This document shows positions 1-8,744 of a stretch of DNA of 64,000 nucleotides, in pieces. The position numbers and the translations under genes are program-made. The first letter of the stretch is position 1. Each line of letters begins with the position of its first letter. This DNA comes from JAMZMI01 sp039970095 (GTDB taxonomy: Bacteria; Bacteroidota; Bacteroidia; Cytophagales; Cyclobacteriaceae). Location: NCBI GenBank assembly GCA_039970095.1, contig JBDVMP010000103.1, forward strand, positions 1-64,000, in the 5' to 3' direction. The notes beneath the pieces were generated by a model. That model ran no database searches and was not told where the DNA came from. It saw nothing but the letters and a program-made list of their open reading frames with translations.

Positions 1-591
1 CACTTCACCCGACTCGTTTCGAGCCACAATTACGCTCAGCTCTTTTTTAAAGTCAATGAGCTTTTCCAGCAGTGATGGCGCTTCAAAGGCCTTGTCCAAA
101 TCAGTCTCCGACTTTATCACTTGAACGCCACGTCCATCATAACCATCTGTACCGAGCTTGTTCACAGCCGGCAAAAAATCGGCATGTTTCCTAACCTCTT
201 CTTTATTTTCCGTAAGGATAAAATCTGCCGTAGGGATACGGTTAGCTTTATAAAATGTCTTTTGCTTGCGTTTGTCTTGTATCAGTTCGATGATGTCTGG
301 TTGAGGAAATACCTGTTTTCCTTTTTTAGCCAAATCTTTCAATGCCGCTGTGTTCACAGCCTCAATCTCGATAGTGAGCACATCCATTTGCTCACCAAAA
401 GCCATCACGGTATCATAGTCTTTGAGGCTGCCGTGTGTAAAACTGTTGGCTATGCGGCTACAAGGCGCGTTGGCATCAGGGTCAAGGCAGTGGATATTGA
501 GGTTGAGGTCAATCGCTGACTGTATCATCATACGGCCAAGCTGCCCGCCACCAAGAACACCAATCTGTAAATCTGTGATATCTGCCTTCAT
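1..591 (-). CDS. purK: 5-(carboxyamino)imidazole ribonucleotide synthase, N-terminal part
   Basis: PurK carboxylates aminoimidazole ribonucleotide with ATP and bicarbonate in de novo purine synthesis (cytosol). Reading leftward from the ATG at 589-591, 197 codons stay open to the window edge, so the C-terminal half is missing. Seen directly: the N-terminal dinucleotide-like loop GVLGGGQLGRMM, the DPDANAPCS stretch typical of PurK, IEIEAVN, and the ATP-grasp loop GTDGYDGRGV. These features and their order are those of the PurK ATP-grasp family. It is transcribed away from the small acidic ORF at 669. No promoter match was seen in the short gap. Confidence 0.95.
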   Translation of the reverse strand, partial: MKADITDLQIGVLGGGQLGRMMIQSAIDLNLNIHCLDPDANAPCSRIANSFTHGSLKDYDTVMAFGEQMDVLTIEIEAVNTAALKDLAKKGKQVFPQPDIIELIQDKRKQKTFYKANRIPTADFILTENKEEVRKHADFLPAVNKLGTDGYDGRGVQVIKSETDLDKAFEAPSLLEKLIDFKKELSVIVARNESGEV

Positions 592-668
592 GCGGCAAAT
601 ATGATAAGATTTTGCCTTTTTTGGTTTGGAATGCCGAACTTAGAACATGCGCAACAGGTTTTAGAAAT

Positions 669-830
669 ATGGACCCCAAAGAAAAGAATGAGGAAGGAAT
701 CAGTGATGAAGAAAATACTCAGGATACGACTGAAGATGAAAGCACAGATTCTTTTGACGATGAAGAAACAGAAAACCGTGCTGGTTTTCCTGACATAGAT
801 TTTAAGAGAACGCTCGGGTGTGGGGGTTAA
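669..830 (+). CDS. small acidic protein with GCGG tail, unknown function
   Basis: This 53-residue ORF starts MDPKEKNEEG. About one third of its residues are Asp or Glu, and it ends in a short non-acidic tail, DIDFKRTLGCGG. I do not recognise a named family. The ORF can be extended upstream in frame to 612, but the added residues look like random sequence, so the ATG at 669 is preferred. Its TAA overlaps the stop codon of the convergent response regulator (shared TTAA). That tight packing and the strong amino-acid bias favour a real gene, but it could be chance. The single Cys in a glycine-rich terminus may be a modification or metal-binding site; this is inference. Confidence 0.45.
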   Translation: MDPKEKNEEGISDEENTQDTTEDESTDSFDDEETENRAGFPDIDFKRTLGCGG

Positions 831-1468
831 ACCAACCCTTCCTGAACGGCTATGCGCACCATTCCGGCAACATTATTGACTCCCAGCTTTTCTAAAATGG
901 CCTTCCTGTGCGTTTCCACGGTTCTGACAGCTATGAAAAGCTTCTCTGCAATCTCCCTCGTTGACAAGCCCTCTGCTATGAGTGTTAAAACTTCGGTTTC
1001 CCTGGCTGAAAGGCTTTGGGTTTTATTAATTCCTGTCTTCTGTAGTTCGGTTGCCTGATTAGACAGGGCAGCTATGGCTTTTTGAGAATAATAGGTTTTG
1101 CCTTGCGAAACTTGAGCCAGACAAAGTTTAAACTCCTCTTCATCGGCATTTTTCGGTAAATACCCGTCCAATTTCATTTCCAGCACTTTCTTGATTACTT
1201 CCTGGTTCAAGTGCATGGTGAGCAGGACAAACTTAATCGCAGGACGGAGCATCGACAGCTTCTGAACCAACTCCAGCCCGTTGAGCCCGGGCATGTCCAG
1301 GTCTGTCAGCACTATGTCTGGTTTCAGCATTGGGATCTTACCCAAAGCCTCGTGTGGATCTTCAAAAATCGTGACGACTTCAAAGTCTGGGTCGTTCTCA
1401 TAAAAGCGAGCGATACCCTGCGCCACCAGGTGATGATCATCAACGATAATTATACTCTTCTTACTCAT
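827..1468 (-). CDS. LuxR-type (NarL/FixJ family) response regulator
   Basis: Cytosolic two-component response regulator of 213 residues. A receiver domain (about residues 5-120) has the acidic pair D10/D11, phospho-acceptor D56 (in VLTDLDMPG) and the conserved Lys at 106. A LuxR-type helix-turn-helix follows (about 152-213), with LSARETEVLTLIAEG and VRTVETHRKAILEKL. The ATG overlaps the end of the upstream kinase gene by 8 bases, so the two are translationally coupled and almost certainly cognate. Targets are unknown; a direct repeat in the control region (3441-3472) is one candidate site. Confidence 0.93.
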   Translation of the reverse strand: MSKKSIIIVDDHHLVAQGIARFYENDPDFEVVTIFEDPHEALGKIPMLKPDIVLTDLDMPGLNGLELVQKLSMLRPAIKFVLLTMHLNQEVIKKVLEMKLDGYLPKNADEEEFKLCLAQVSQGKTYYSQKAIAALSNQATELQKTGINKTQSLSARETEVLTLIAEGLSTREIAEKLFIAVRTVETHRKAILEKLGVNNVAGMVRIAVQEGLV

Positions 1469-3395
1469 GGATAGGGATGGTTACTGTTGCGGAGGTTCCA
1501 GATACGGGAGAAGGCTCGTAGCTGACCGTTCCGTGGACCATGTCAAGTCGGCTCTTGATGTTGATCAGGCCATGTCCTTTGTTTGTACCATCGGCCATTC
1601 CTTTTCCATTGTCCTCAAGGAAAAGAATCAGCTTATCCTTCGTTTTTAAAAGCTGCACGGATACTTCTGATGCCTCAGAGTGCTTGATCACGTTGTTGAC
1701 CAATTCCTGAATGATTCGGTAAAGGCTAATCTCAATACGCTCATCAAACCGCTCATCAACGTTGTGGTGCTCAAACTGATATTTGATTTCCGAAAATTGA
1801 AATGAGCTTTGGAGCAAATCATCAACCGCTTCGATTAGCCCCTTTTCCATCAATGCTCTCGGCATCATTTGGTGCGATATCTGTCTCACTTCATCTGCCG
1901 ACTTGCTAAACTGTTCGGTGATAAGCTCCAGATCTTCACGGTGACCTTCATCAGAGATTTTTCCTGTGATGTTGTTCAAAGCCAGTTTCAGCGCACTCAA
2001 CTGCTGGCCTATGCCATCGTGCAGATCTTTGCTAATTCTCTTTCTCTCCTCCTCAGTAGCATGAAGCACGCTCTCAAACCCCTTTTGCTTTTCCTTCAGG
2101 ATGGCCATCTGTACTTTTTGCTTTTGAATGGATTTGCTTCTGACATAAGCGATCATGACTATCAAAATCACTATTACAATAGAAGCAATCAACAAAATAT
2201 TCTGGTTGCGCTGTTGGGCAATGGTGGCGTTCTTAGTTTGAATCTCTAAATCCTGCTCTGCAAGAGCACGTTCTTTTTGTGAGGTTTCATATTTCACATT
2301 GAGCTCTGACAATTGTTTCTGGATTTCTGAACCACGCAGCGAATCTTGCATCATTGCTGATGTATCCGAATGCAAATAGGCTTTTTCGAACCTGTTGAGA
2401 TTAAAGTAGCAGACTGATAAAGAATAATGAATAGTCTGTCTTATTCGTTTTTCGCCAATTTGACGCGATAATTTCAGCGCTTCCTGCAAGTGAGTGATAG
2501 CCAGGGGAAGTTGGTTCAGGTTGCTATAATTGGTTCCTAAATCTTTATGGCAAATCATGATTCCTTTGAGATTGCCCATTTTTTTGTCCAGTTCCAAAAC
2601 ATCCCGATAGCAATCGCAGGACTCTTGATATTTTTTCAACAATCCCAAATCTGAACATCTTGACCTTTTGGCATTGGCCAAAGCAAACATGTCATTGGCC
2701 TGTTCCAGATAGGCAATGGCCTTTTCATTGAAATATATTCCTGAATCCATATTTCCTCCCTGTGAGAAACTATATGAAAGTGCGCTATAAGACTTTCCTA
2801 TTCGCAGCGGATCTTCCAGACCCAAGTTTACCTGAAGTGCTGCCCGATGATATTGATTACCCAAAGACCAGTTCTCAAGAATATAATATGTGCTGCCGAT
2901 ATTCATCAAGACATAACTTTCCATGGGAAGATCGTCTATCTGCCTGTATCCGTCCAGCGCCAACTGCCACTTTTCAAGTGCCTCCTTATACTCTCCCCGG
3001 TCACGACATAAAAGGCCAATATTGTTGGCCACCTTGAGTACCAACTCTTGAACTTCGAGGCTGATCGCAATTTCTTCGGCCTTCCTAAAAAGGATATCAG
3101 CAGAATCAAGCTTGTTTCTTTTCTGATAAATGATAGCAGGGATATTATAAAAATTGAAGATCATCGTGGAATCCGATAACTCTCCCGAATGGCTAATGAT
3201 GTCAGCTGAAAGCTTCACGCATTGATCCGGATTTCTATAGAGGTTTAGTTTACAATACTGATATGCGATTTGTGCCTTGTCATCATATTTTTCCGCGGCA
3301 TGGTATTGCTGAAGCAAACTATCAACCTGAGCGGCTAGCGAAAAATGCGCTTTAGCGAAAAGAATAATCAGAAGGATATAAAGCCTCAAATACAT
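1461..3395 (-). CDS. TPR-containing sensor histidine kinase (HisKA_3 type)
   Basis: A 644-residue sensor kinase. The ATG at 3393-3395 gives a clean signal peptide (MYLRLYILLIILF...); a TTG 12 codons upstream adds only charged residues and is less likely. After the signal come tetratricopeptide repeats (roughly residues 45-330, helix pairs such as EKWQLALDGYRQ), a coiled coil, one membrane helix (IASIVIVILIVMIAYV), then a HisKA_3 dimerisation box with the phospho-His in RISKDLHDGIGQQLSALK, and an ATPase domain with LVNNVIKHSEA (N box), EDNGKGM (G1) and GHGLINIKSRL (G2). This layout of a periplasmic TPR sensor coupled to a LuxR regulator is common in Bacteroidota. The signal sensed is unknown. 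Confidence 0.92.
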   Translation of the reverse strand: MYLRLYILLIILFAKAHFSLAAQVDSLLQQYHAAEKYDDKAQIAYQYCKLNLYRNPDQCVKLSADIISHSGELSDSTMIFNFYNIPAIIYQKRNKLDSADILFRKAEEIAISLEVQELVLKVANNIGLLCRDRGEYKEALEKWQLALDGYRQIDDLPMESYVLMNIGSTYYILENWSLGNQYHRAALQVNLGLEDPLRIGKSYSALSYSFSQGGNMDSGIYFNEKAIAYLEQANDMFALANAKRSRCSDLGLLKKYQESCDCYRDVLELDKKMGNLKGIMICHKDLGTNYSNLNQLPLAITHLQEALKLSRQIGEKRIRQTIHYSLSVCYFNLNRFEKAYLHSDTSAMMQDSLRGSEIQKQLSELNVKYETSQKERALAEQDLEIQTKNATIAQQRNQNILLIASIVIVILIVMIAYVRSKSIQKQKVQMAILKEKQKGFESVLHATEEERKRISKDLHDGIGQQLSALKLALNNITGKISDEGHREDLELITEQFSKSADEVRQISHQMMPRALMEKGLIEAVDDLLQSSFQFSEIKYQFEHHNVDERFDERIEISLYRIIQELVNNVIKHSEASEVSVQLLKTKDKLILFLEDNGKGMADGTNKGHGLINIKSRLDMVHGTVSYEPSPVSGTSATVTIPIHE

Positions 3396-3440
3396 TGTAA
3401 TTTTTTTTTGTGAAACCCCTTTAGCCTCCAAATTCGCTAA

Positions 3441-3472
3441 TTACCACGAGCCATATACCGGATTGCCACGAG
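3441..3472. promoter_or_regulatory. direct repeat ATTRCCACGAG, candidate regulator site
   Basis: Two copies of an 11-base motif, ATTACCACGAG and ATTGCCACGAG, lie 22 bases apart (about two helical turns) between the divergent kinase gene and the secreted-protein gene at 3530. The spacing fits a regulator binding the same face of the helix, possibly the LuxR-type regulator next door; that link is inference. Confidence 0.35.
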
Positions 3473-3529
3473 TTAAAAGCGGAAAATAACACAGGAGCTT
3501 TGGGATATCAAATTTTAAATCTCAAAGCC

Positions 3530-5284
3530 ATGAAAAAAGTATTAACAAACATTCTATTTATTCTTCTCTTTAGTGGGTCGGCTTTAAGCCAAAAAGTGGA
3601 AGTGGAAACCTACGAAATGCCCATCAGCAAGAAAGCACGTAAATTCGGACAGTACAGTGGTTCGTACTGGGACGAGAACAAAGAGCAACTCCAAACGCTG
3701 TACACCTATCGCGAAAAACGCAAAAGCCCACGAAGCTTTGATCTTGTGAGCATCAATGAAAAAGGCAAAGTATCGGGACCGAAAACGGGGTTATTCAAAC
3801 CAGAAAACGTCACGCAATTCGATCTTCAAATAGACGAGACTCTCCTTGAAGAAGATCAGTTCGAAAACTTCGACCAGCAGATGGTCTGGTTCAAACGCGT
3901 TGATTTGGGCTGGAACGCCATCGCTTACGATGGCTATTTTGCGCCTGTATCGGACATCTTCGGGTTCAAAGGCTATCGTTTTGAAAAGGAGTCTGACAAG
4001 ACCTTACTCATGGGGAAAAGCAATCAAAGTCTCCTTCTTGATTTCGTCCTTGCCGATGGCCCAATAGTAGAAAAATACAGCAGCAAAGTGCTGGAGCAAG
4101 GCTTCCTCGGACTCAGTTCTTTGGCCACACATGCTTTTGTTCCTAAAGGAGACAAAGTAATCGTGGGTGGACTGGCTAGTGGCAGGGTCAAAATTGGGAT
4201 GGACGCCAGCGCCGATTGGTTACAAACAAGATATCTGGTTGGAACCTATGACACTGAGAGTATGCAGTGGGTGGATCAAAACTATATCGATTTTGGTCAC
4301 ACCATGCACAGCCTGGCATCTCTCAAAACCGATGACGGGGTGGCCGTGTTGCTGAGAAGGGATACAAAAGGAACTATCGAAAACAATCGCGTTCATTTCA
4401 AAAACTCGGAATATCAAGGAGTTACCATGCTGCAGTTTGACAATAAGGGTGAGTTGCTTTCACAAGTTGAACTAGACCTGGTGGATTTCAACTTTCCTCC
4501 CCTTCAGGGATTGGCCAACATAGTACCTCCCAAGTTTGAACTAAGGAAATTTGGTGAATCTTATATCATCACGGCAATCTCATACGGCAAGGGGACGCAG
4601 TTTGAGGCTCTGAATGTTTTCAAAGTGACAGGCGATAAGGTGGCTTTTGCAAAGAAGTTCACAGCCACAGATCTCAATGATTTTGATGTGGCCAAAGGCG
4701 AAAAAGTGAAGGCGTTCATCAAAAAAAGAGAGATTCCTGAGATAAGTGAGGTAACAGAACTGGAAAATGAGATTTTGCTTCTTGGTAAGGTGAAAGAGAT
4801 TGGAGATTTTATTATCCGAATGGACTCAAAGACGGGGAACAGAAAGCAAATGCTGGCCAGTGCAGATTGGACGCCTAAACAAGGAGTAAATATTCCTCTG
4901 GGTGTTAGAGGCTGGAGTAAAACAAAGTCATCACGTGCAAGCGAAGGGTTTTTTGACTATCCTGTGACCATCCAACAGCAAGGAGATTGGTATTATGTTC
5001 TATACAGAAAAATGAACGCAGGCATGACCCCAGGAAGTACAGTTTCGAGTTCTTACAGCACGGATTATGCCACCTACACTAAGTATGTCAAAATAGATGA
5101 GGTGTTTGCTTTTGGGAAATTGATAATGATCAATAAAAAGACCGGAGCAGTGAGCGAACCTGTGATAATCGATGACGAAATATTGGTAGGAGCGTACGGC
5201 ATGTACCTGAGCAAAGACGGCAAAGTATATCTGCATGGATACGACGGAAAGAAGTATCAAATGACCACCGTCACTTTAAAGTAA
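3530..5284 (+). CDS. secreted protein of unknown function (584 aa)
   Basis: The ATG at 3530 gives MKKVLTNILFILLFSGSALSQ, a clear signal peptide with cleavage after SALSQ. An in-frame upstream start at 3500 would bury the signal and is rejected. The mature part (about 560 residues) is rich in aromatic and charged residues and alternating beta-strand-like stretches, with no cysteine pattern, catalytic motif or C-terminal sorting domain that I recognise. A cell-surface or periplasmic beta-rich protein is the most that can be said. The gene is monocistronic and followed by a strong hairpin terminator. It is divergent from the TPR kinase, so it is a plausible target of that system. Confidence 0.85.
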   Translation: MKKVLTNILFILLFSGSALSQKVEVETYEMPISKKARKFGQYSGSYWDENKEQLQTLYTYREKRKSPRSFDLVSINEKGKVSGPKTGLFKPENVTQFDLQIDETLLEEDQFENFDQQMVWFKRVDLGWNAIAYDGYFAPVSDIFGFKGYRFEKESDKTLLMGKSNQSLLLDFVLADGPIVEKYSSKVLEQGFLGLSSLATHAFVPKGDKVIVGGLASGRVKIGMDASADWLQTRYLVGTYDTESMQWVDQNYIDFGHTMHSLASLKTDDGVAVLLRRDTKGTIENNRVHFKNSEYQGVTMLQFDNKGELLSQVELDLVDFNFPPLQGLANIVPPKFELRKFGESYIITAISYGKGTQFEALNVFKVTGDKVAFAKKFTATDLNDFDVAKGEKVKAFIKKREIPEISEVTELENEILLLGKVKEIGDFIIRMDSKTGNRKQMLASADWTPKQGVNIPLGVRGWSKTKSSRASEGFFDYPVTIQQQGDWYYVLYRKMNAGMTPGSTVSSSYSTDYATYTKYVKIDEVFAFGKLIMINKKTGAVSEPVIIDDEILVGAYGMYLSKDGKVYLHGYDGKKYQMTTVTLK

Positions 5285-5338
5285 TTGTAATCTTAGCCAT
5301 ATTAACTCCCAGATGGCTTTGAGAAAACTTTGGGAGTG

Positions 5339-5366
5339 AAGCCTCACATTTTGTGGGGCTTTTTTC
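5339..5366 (+). terminator. rho-independent terminator
   Basis: A ten-base-pair stem (AAGCCTCACA pairing with TGTGGGGCTT, one G-T pair) with a three-base loop, followed by a T run. It sits just after the 584-residue secreted protein gene and ends at the stop of the convergent alr. A second, weaker hairpin (ACTCCCA/TGGGAGT, 5305-5337) precedes it. Confidence 0.85.
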
Positions 5367-6465
5367 ATTCGCTCACAAAAACCCGTTTCACGCGCTGGCT
5401 TACATTAGTTAGTATTTCGTAGGGAATAGTCTCCGCCCAATGAGACAGCTGCTCTATATTCGGGTCTTTACCAAAGATGATCACCTCGTCTCCTTCACGC
5501 ACATCCAAACCCGTAACATCCAGCATGGTCATATCCATGCATACGTTCCCGATTGTAGGTGCTTTCTGCCCATTGACAGTCATATACGCCACACCTCTCC
5601 CAAATTTTCTGATGTACCCGTCGGCATAACCTATCGGTACTACAGCAATCTTGCCATCCTTCTGGGCAGTACCCTTTCTGGAATAACCTATGCTTTCTCC
5701 TGCCTTGACCTTGCGTATCTGCGATATACGACTCTTCAAAGAGCTGATGGCTCTCAGGTTGGAAATAGTTGCGGAAGAATCATGCCCATAAAGCCCTATT
5801 CCCAACCTCACCATATCAAAGTGATATTGCGGCCAACGAACTATGCCGGATGAGTTCAGTGCATGTTTGATGGGGCTATAACCTAAGGCATCCACCAGTT
5901 GATCATAGGCGGTGTTGAATCTATCGGCTTGTCCTCGGGTAAACGCATCGTTGGCCTCCTCCTCCGAACTGGAAAAATGTGTAAAAATACCTGCTACATG
6001 AATCTGAGGATTCGATTTTAGTGTTTGGATAAGTTCCGCCATATCCTGCTCCACAAAACCCAGTCTATTCATTCCTGTCTCAATTTTTAAATGAATCGGC
6101 CGTGGTTTTTCTGATCCCTCAATGAGTTTTTTAATCATCGGAAGGCTGTAGATCTCCGGGTCCAGGTCAAAAGTTTCTGTTAGTGAAAACCGGTTCCAGT
6201 CAGTGTTCATTACCATGATTGGCAGGGTTATTCCTTTTCGCCTCAAGGTGACGGCTTCATCCAGATACGCAACCCCTAGATAATCAATCTTTTGATCCTC
6301 CAGCATTTGAGCTATTTCACTCAGACCACCACCATAGGCAAAAGCCTTCACCATCACCATCATTTTGGCTTTCGGTTCCAGCTTATTTCTATATATGTTC
6401 AGGTTATGGATGAGCGACTCAAAGTTCACTTCTAGCAACGTGCTGTGGTTATTTTCTTCAGGCAT
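5365..6465 (-). CDS. alr: alanine racemase
   Basis: PLP enzyme converting L-Ala to D-Ala for peptidoglycan synthesis (cytosol). The ATG at 6463-6465 gives 366 residues, the usual length. Seen directly: the PLP-lysine K40 in MVMVKAFAYGGG, the SIGYSRKG segment carrying the catalytic Tyr, VVPIGYADGY, and a family-typical C-terminus. The frame stays open 31 codons further upstream (to 6558), but those residues are not family-like. In many Bacteroidota Alr is fused behind MurF; here it stands alone, with no MurF sequence in front of it. It is convergent with the secreted-protein gene. Confidence 0.95.
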   Translation of the reverse strand: MPEENNHSTLLEVNFESLIHNLNIYRNKLEPKAKMMVMVKAFAYGGGLSEIAQMLEDQKIDYLGVAYLDEAVTLRRKGITLPIMVMNTDWNRFSLTETFDLDPEIYSLPMIKKLIEGSEKPRPIHLKIETGMNRLGFVEQDMAELIQTLKSNPQIHVAGIFTHFSSSEEEANDAFTRGQADRFNTAYDQLVDALGYSPIKHALNSSGIVRWPQYHFDMVRLGIGLYGHDSSATISNLRAISSLKSRISQIRKVKAGESIGYSRKGTAQKDGKIAVVPIGYADGYIRKFGRGVAYMTVNGQKAPTIGNVCMDMTMLDVTGLDVREGDEVIIFGKDPNIEQLSHWAETIPYEILTNVSQRVKRVFVSE

Positions 6466-6647
6466 TAAGTTTACTTTTTTGGGCCAGATTTCTGACCTCC
6501 CTATTATATGCTTCGCTGACAAATAGATCTCTGAATTGGATATCTCCAGCAATAACAAAACACTGATACTGACCCCATTTTTATCCTTCGCGCATCAATA
6601 TCCGAGTCAGAAGTAAGGCTTCTTGCCGGTTGTTGGAAAAGCATAGA

Positions 6648-7499
6648 CTAAATTATCAATTCCATTTCAAACTGATCCACTTCATTGCGGAAGCCAAGTT
6701 TTTCTAGTGCCAAAATTGACGTATGTGCATCCTCCGGCAAATTCATAATGGTAATTTCTTTGAGCGCACTCAGCTCCTGGGCATTAGCCATGAGCGCAGC
6801 TCCCACTCCCTGATTTCGGTAGGCTTCTCCGACAGCAATTTGAGAAACTCTTCCCAACCTTGATTGAAAAATGACATACCCGCACAGCTGACCATCAATA
6901 GTGGCCTCAAGAATTGTTTCATTTTGCAGGTTGTGGATGAGGTGACCAGAGCTGTCAAGAAAAGCCGGATCGAAAGTCCAAAACTTTTCATACCCCTCCT
7001 GCGGATTTTCTGTTTCCTTGATTTTCACCTCACTATTGCCTGCTTTTATCTCTGTGTGCGCCTTAAAAGATTTTAGTCTGTTCTTGTAGGTAAACCCGAG
7101 GCGCTCGTACAACCGCAGTGCGCGTTGATTGGTGGTGACCACCTCCAACACTACTTTGTTTATTTTTTGAGCCTTCAAAAGAGGCAAGGCATATTCAAAC
7201 ATTTTGGTAGCAAGACCTTTTCCCTGATCCTCGTAAATAACGCCCACCCCACCACTATAGGCGGCATTGACCCCTTCGTACTGCCCTGTAGTAAACAGGC
7301 TGAACCCAACCATGTCATGGTCTTGATTTAGAGCAACCACAGATGACTTTAAGGAGACATTTAATTTATTAAAAATGCGGTTACGAAAAGCCTGATCGCT
7401 CGGCTGGAAACGAACTGCATTGGAGGAAAACGCCTGCACAAAGGCTCTATGCAAGTCCTCAAAGTCGGACTCATCGAAAAGCCTGATCGAGTATTTCAT
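6648..7499 (-). CDS. GNAT N-acetyltransferase with two tandem GNAT domains
   Basis: This 283-residue protein is two GNAT folds in a row. The first (residues about 1-140) has the acetyl-CoA loop EDQGKGLATKMF and the beta-strand LEVVTTNQRALRLYERLGF. The second (about 150-283) has AYRNQGVGAALMANAQ and ends ALEKLGFRNEVDQFEMEL. Both loops match the Q/RxxGxG/A pyrophosphate-binding pattern, so both halves may bind acetyl-CoA. The acceptor substrate cannot be predicted. The gene starts 5 bases after the universal stress gene ends, so the two form an operon. Confidence 0.9.
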   Translation of the reverse strand: MKYSIRLFDESDFEDLHRAFVQAFSSNAVRFQPSDQAFRNRIFNKLNVSLKSSVVALNQDHDMVGFSLFTTGQYEGVNAAYSGGVGVIYEDQGKGLATKMFEYALPLLKAQKINKVVLEVVTTNQRALRLYERLGFTYKNRLKSFKAHTEIKAGNSEVKIKETENPQEGYEKFWTFDPAFLDSSGHLIHNLQNETILEATIDGQLCGYVIFQSRLGRVSQIAVGEAYRNQGVGAALMANAQELSALKEITIMNLPEDAHTSILALEKLGFRNEVDQFEMELII

Positions 7500-7504
7500 A
7501 GGCT

Positions 7505-8335
7505 TTACTCTCGAAAAGATAACAACGGAATGTTGATGTCGAGCGCAACGTTTTTAGAGACGGAGGTTTGAAATAATCGTTGGAAAAAATTCTTCTTCTT
7601 TGGAATCAACGCCAGCATGTCAATATTGGCTTCATTAGTAAAACTAAGGATTCCGTCTATCGGGTTTTCAGCTTCTATTGATCTTACAGAAGCCACCGAA
7701 TCATCAAAACAAGACACGATTTCCTTGAATACCTTTTGCTCTGCAACACTGATTTCCGTTCCCGGTTTGTGAACGCTAAAACCGAGAACCTTACTATTGA
7801 ATTTGTTCGCAATGCTATTCAGCATGGCCAACCGTGAAAGATTTTTGATCTCAACTGATTCAAAAGCAAATCCTATTTTTTCTATAGTGCCACTCCATTG
7901 TTCCGGGATAACCAATACTGGAACCACTGCTGCTTCTATCACATCTGAGGCGTGTGTCCCCAGCATGTGCTCCACTTTGTCGTGTTCAGCACGTGTGCCC
8001 ATCACAATCAAATCTATATTTTTGGTTTCTGCCTCTGTATGGATCGCATCAATCAGATATGCCAAAAACCGATCAGCACTGTGCGGCACATCTTTCAATT
8101 CAATTACCTCTTGTTCCAGTTTGTCAAATGAAGCCTTCACTTGCTCTTCATAATCCTTTACCACGGCCTGTACCAAGCCTCCCCCCACCAGATCGGGGTG
8201 AGCTGTATGCACATGTACAGCATTGACCATATGGATCTTTGCACCAAATTTCTTTGCCATATCAATGGCAAATCGCAACGCATTTTTAGAGCATTCTGAA
8301 AAATCGACGGGGACGAGTATATTCTTGATATTCAT
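7505..8335 (-). CDS. universal stress protein, two UspA domains
   Basis: A 276-residue tandem UspA protein. Domain 1 (about 1-145) begins NILVPVDFSECSKNALRFA and ends with MGTRAEHDKVEHMLGTHA followed by VPVLVIPE, the ATP-binding Gly-rich segment of Usp proteins. Domain 2 (about 150-276) is diverged and ends IPLLSFRE. Usp proteins of this type are cytosolic, often nucleotide-binding, and induced by starvation or redox stress. It leads a two-gene operon with the GNAT protein. No TAnnTTTG match was found upstream. Confidence 0.92.
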   Translation of the reverse strand: MNIKNILVPVDFSECSKNALRFAIDMAKKFGAKIHMVNAVHVHTAHPDLVGGGLVQAVVKDYEEQVKASFDKLEQEVIELKDVPHSADRFLAYLIDAIHTEAETKNIDLIVMGTRAEHDKVEHMLGTHASDVIEAAVVPVLVIPEQWSGTIEKIGFAFESVEIKNLSRLAMLNSIANKFNSKVLGFSVHKPGTEISVAEQKVFKEIVSCFDDSVASVRSIEAENPIDGILSFTNEANIDMLALIPKKKNFFQRLFQTSVSKNVALDINIPLLSFRE

Positions 8336-8744
8336 AACTACAGATTTAAATCAAAACAGCTTTAGCCAATAAATTTAGTCAGTTTATAAACCCTATAATA
8401 GCAACAATCACATTGATGTTTTAAGTCAATATAATCAGGCCTTTTGAAATTTATAATGCGACACGTCACTTAAAAACCTAACTCAGGTCATATTGGCAGT
8501 TCTTTTCAGCCAAAAAGCATCACTCATCCACGCTATTGCGGCATTGGTCGAGTTTGAAATCCATATGCAACCTGAGTCTCGTAAATTACACTATAACCTT
8601 TTCCATCGTTATGACAAATTCCGACACCCAAGTTAAAAAAGAACTGATTCGATATTTGGATATTCTGCTGGTTGCATCCAATTTGATCATTTGGATCCTG
8701 ACTCTATCTTCAATCTTTTGAGATTTGGTTAGTATTTTAGCCAA
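8336..8744. other. 409-base intergenic region between the usp operon and hemB
   Basis: The region separates two divergent transcripts. It is AT-rich, with no clear match to the Bacteroidota promoter and no hairpin terminator. The only coding possibility is the 36-codon ORF at 8611-8721. No repeat or RNA gene was recognised. Confidence 0.6.
8611..8721 (+). CDS. possible 36-residue single-span membrane peptide
   Basis: A short ORF, beginning MTNSDTQVKKELIRYLDI and ending in a hydrophobic stretch (LLVASNLIIWILTLSSIF), sits 23 bases before hemB on the same strand. The polar N-terminus followed by one 18-residue hydrophobic helix is what a small membrane protein would look like. No homologue is recalled and no good ribosome site is visible, so it may be chance. 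Confidence 0.25.
   Translation: MTNSDTQVKKELIRYLDILLVASNLIIWILTLSSIF

Noticed and set aside
121..604. Two plus-strand open frames near the left edge
   Set aside because: They are antisense to purK, whose ATP-grasp motifs are clear.
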